The translations under genes were made by a program, and so were the position numbers. A DNA stretch of 7,401 nt from Methanosarcina sp. (GTDB lineage Archaea > Halobacteriota > Methanosarcinia > Methanosarcinales > Methanosarcinaceae): the NCBI GenBank assembly GCA_017883485.1, contig JADGNM010000121.1, forward strand, positions 1 through 7,401, read 5' to 3'. This document shows positions 5,931 through 7,401 of this stretch, piece after piece (positions within the stretch are counted from its first letter, which is position 1; every line of letters begins with the position of its first letter). The notes beneath the pieces are model-generated. The model made no database searches, was not told the DNA's origin, and worked only from the letters and a program-made list of their open reading frames with translations.

Positions 5931-6273
5931 TCAGTGCCCGATTAAGATAGCCGCAAAAAAAGTCACTATCAGGCAGGTGGAAGAAAACGCAAGTACAAAG
6001 ATCGCTCTTCTTTCTTCTTCTTTTGATGGTTGCTGCGGCGCTCCCTTCACATATAGGAAAAACAGCAGTGGATTTAAGACTGAAACTGTCAAAAAAAAAA
6101 TACTTTAGATCCTCATACGATGCCAGCCTGGTTATGGTCAATAAAATTAATGCAGTCGTCAACCAAATTACAGCAATATAAATTCTGACTATTACCTTTT
6201 TTCTGAGAGAAGGAAATTTAGAATTTTTTCTATTAAATTGGTTGTAATCATCAGGATCTGCCACTGTGTACAC
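5931..6273 (-). pseudogene. Small three-helix membrane protein interrupted by a frameshift in an A10 run
   Basis: The frame from 6273 gives a charged N-terminus and a first membrane helix (about residues 27-49, IYIAVIWLTTALILLTITRL), then LASYEDLKYFF. At the run of ten A's (6091-6100, T10 on the coding strand) it shifts into an Arg/Lys/Cys-rich tail that does not look like protein. Reading nine T's instead gives FLTVSVLNPLLFFLYVKG (second helix), a Pro/Gln/Glu/Arg loop, and AIFVLAFSSTCLIVTFFAAI (third helix), ending at a TGA at 5931: about 113 residues in a coherent three-helix design. The cause is a sequencing or assembly length error, a real mutation, or a slippage switch. Start is GTG at 6273, or more likely GTG at 6264, which has AGGTG six bases upstream. 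The family is not recognised. Confidence 0.7.
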
Positions 6274-6279
6274 CTGAAC

Positions 6280-6287
6280 TTATATAA
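6280..6287. promoter_or_regulatory. Perfect TATA-like palindrome TTATATAA
   Basis: TTATATAA sits 7-14 bases upstream of the GTG at 6273. Used on the minus strand it would start transcription inside the proposed coding sequence (near 6257), so it is either a chance AT-rich element or a sign that the true start of the membrane protein lies further in. Confidence 0.25.
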
Positions 6288-6384
6288 GAATGGATGTTGA
6301 AATTATTTACTATTGTCCACCACTGAATAGTTGACGTTAATATTTGGAAATGGATTATATTCAAGAAAGGCAGCACTATTGGTA

Positions 6385-7212
6385 TTAAATTTCCCGCACC
6401 ACCCTGAATCCAAGGTTGTTAAGCCTCCTATCCTGTACCGCAAAAAGCCTTTCAGCTGACCTGCAGCAGCCTGCGTTTCCGTTCCAGCCTCCACCCCTTC
6501 GGATTCTCACCGGAACAGATACACTTGGAAAGGTATTTTCCCAGGCCCTGCCATCTGTAGGAGCGCCTTTGTAACTTAGATGATATTCATCCTGGACCCA
6601 TTCCCCTACGTTACCGTAAATATCGTAAAGTTCCCAGGGATTTGACATTTTCAGGCCGACAGGATGGGTTTCAAGTCCGGAATTTCCAAGAAACCAGGCG
6701 TATTCCGTAAGTTTCGATTCTTTGTCTCCAAAAAAGTAACTGGTTGCAGTCCCTGCCCTTGCTGCATATTCCCATTCGGCTTCTGTGGGGAGGCGGTAAG
6801 CGTGGTCATTCTCATCGGCTTTTTCCAGGAAGTTGAGTTTTTGAAGGAAAGCCTGAGCCTCAATCCATGAAACATTTTCAACGGGACGCTTTTCACCTTT
6901 GAAGAACGAAGGGTTGTTTCCAATAACTTTTTGCCACTGCTCCTGCGTAACCGGATATCTGCCAAGGTAAAAGGGTTTTTTAATAATCACTCTGTGCACT
7001 GGGCTTTCCCACAATTTTCTGCGTTTTTCGTGAGATGGAGAGCCCATTTCAAATTCTCCGGCAGGAATCCGGATGAACTCCATTCCGATTGAATTGCGCA
7101 TAGGACTGCTGGAATGATTTTCAATTAAATCGTCAGATAAAGGAGGTTTGATTTCTTCTGAGCTTTTGAGTTCTTCGGGAAAATTTCTTTCTGGAATCAG
7201 TGTCTTCACCAT
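6385..7212 (-). CDS. FGE/SUMF1-like domain protein (formylglycine-generating-enzyme family), probably without oxidase activity
   Basis: A 275-residue protein carrying one full PF03781-type domain at about 40-273. Family landmarks are FEMGS (54-58), PVHRV (71-75), PVTQEQW (87-93), PVENVSW (110-116), YRLPTEAEWEYAARAG (139-154), YDIYGNVGEWVQD (196-208), RGGGW (239-243), CCRSAER (249-255) and NLGFRVV (266-272). True formylglycine-generating enzymes bind copper through two cysteines five residues apart; here the second is present (C250) but the earlier position is Gly (G245), with an adjacent C249 instead, so sulfatase activation is unlikely. Such FGE-like domains act in varied protein modification, binding or signalling roles. 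GNVGEW replaces the usual GNVWEW. There is no signal peptide. The first 39 residues are a Glu/Lys/Pro/Ser linker. No ribosome site or promoter precedes the ATG at 7212; the upstream DNA is coding for another protein in a different frame. Confidence 0.85.
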   Translation of the reverse strand: MVKTLIPERNFPEELKSSEEIKPPLSDDLIENHSSSPMRNSIGMEFIRIPAGEFEMGSPSHEKRRKLWESPVHRVIIKKPFYLGRYPVTQEQWQKVIGNNPSFFKGEKRPVENVSWIEAQAFLQKLNFLEKADENDHAYRLPTEAEWEYAARAGTATSYFFGDKESKLTEYAWFLGNSGLETHPVGLKMSNPWELYDIYGNVGEWVQDEYHLSYKGAPTDGRAWENTFPSVSVPVRIRRGGGWNGNAGCCRSAERLFAVQDRRLNNLGFRVVREI

Positions 7213-7401
7213 ATCCGCGTACTTCAGCGTCTCTCAATTTCATTTTGAAATTCAAATAAAGATCAAGAAAACTTTTTAGCTTCGATAGACTGTCTTTCTT
7301 TGCAGCATCATAACTACCAATATTTTTAATATATGCATTTTCAAATTCATTCATTTTAATTTCACTGTCACCAAATTTAGCAACAACTAAATCTGCATGC
7401 T
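7133..7401 (-). CDS. N-terminal fragment of a SurA/PpiC-type peptidyl-prolyl isomerase, open at the window edge
   Basis: The frame enters from the right edge and runs 88 codons to a TGA at 7133-7135. Its first 63 codons (7399 to 7211) read like the N-terminal chaperone region of bacterial periplasmic foldases: VVAKFGDSEIKMNEFENAY, then SYDAAKKDSLSKLKSFLDLY, then LNFKMKLRDAEVRGY. The pattern FLDLYxNFKxKLRDAxxRGY is typical of Bacteroidota and Ignavibacteria family members that help outer-membrane proteins fold. After RGY the frame runs out of phase through the start of the FGE-like gene, and the peptide becomes an Arg/Ser/Lys string without family character. The gene is therefore truncated at about 7211 and lacks its isomerase domains. 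Such a protein is out of place in an archaeon with no outer membrane. Family assignment is from motif memory, without a search. Confidence 0.6.
   Translation of the reverse strand, partial: HADLVVAKFGDSEIKMNEFENAYIKNIGSYDAAKKDSLSKLKSFLDLYLNFKMKLRDAEVRGYGEDTDSRKKFSRRTQKLRRNQTSFI

Overview
The window looks like a Methanosarcina-type methanogenic archaeon. The evidence is the moderately AT-rich DNA, the wide intergenic gaps with TTATATAA-like TATA boxes, the G-rich ribosome binding sites, and a gene set common in Methanosarcina genomes: a long TPR protein, a COG1237-type metallo-beta-lactamase-fold hydrolase, a DUF2284 cysteine-rich protein and an FGE/SUMF1-like protein. This assignment is inference from recognised families; no 16S or marker gene is present.

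Layout. 1-282: a very short minus-strand reading frame (26-88) with a well-placed ribosome site and TATA box, and a hairpin/T-tract terminator-like element. 283-890: no intact gene. The minus strand keeps a reading frame with only a few stops and pieces resembling TPR repeats, so it is probably a decayed gene. 892-2073: intact minus-strand TPR protein with seven TPR units and charged tails. 2107-2602: divergent promoter region. 2603-3562: plus-strand MBL-fold hydrolase. 3563-3728: convergent intergenic region dense in palindromes, a 20-bp-period direct repeat and a strong hairpin. 3729-4685: minus-strand exported Ser/Thr/Asp-rich repeat protein. 4686-5125: apparently empty apart from a promoter and inverted repeats. 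5126-5767: DUF2284 protein with two cysteine clusters. 5931-6273: small three-helix membrane protein broken by a one-base length change in a run of ten A's. 6385-7212: FGE/SUMF1-like domain protein. 7213-7401: N-terminal piece of a SurA/PpiC-type peptidyl-prolyl isomerase of bacterial (Bacteroidota/Ignavibacteria-like) character, ending where the FGE-like gene begins.

The genes do not form one recognisable pathway. They are mostly separately promoted, stand-alone units. The two observations most worth checking are the abrupt bacterial-type chaperone fragment joined to the start codon of the FGE-like gene (assembly chimera or real recombination) and the homopolymer frameshift in the membrane protein. 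I saw no CRISPR array, tRNA, rRNA, intact transposase or obvious defence system.
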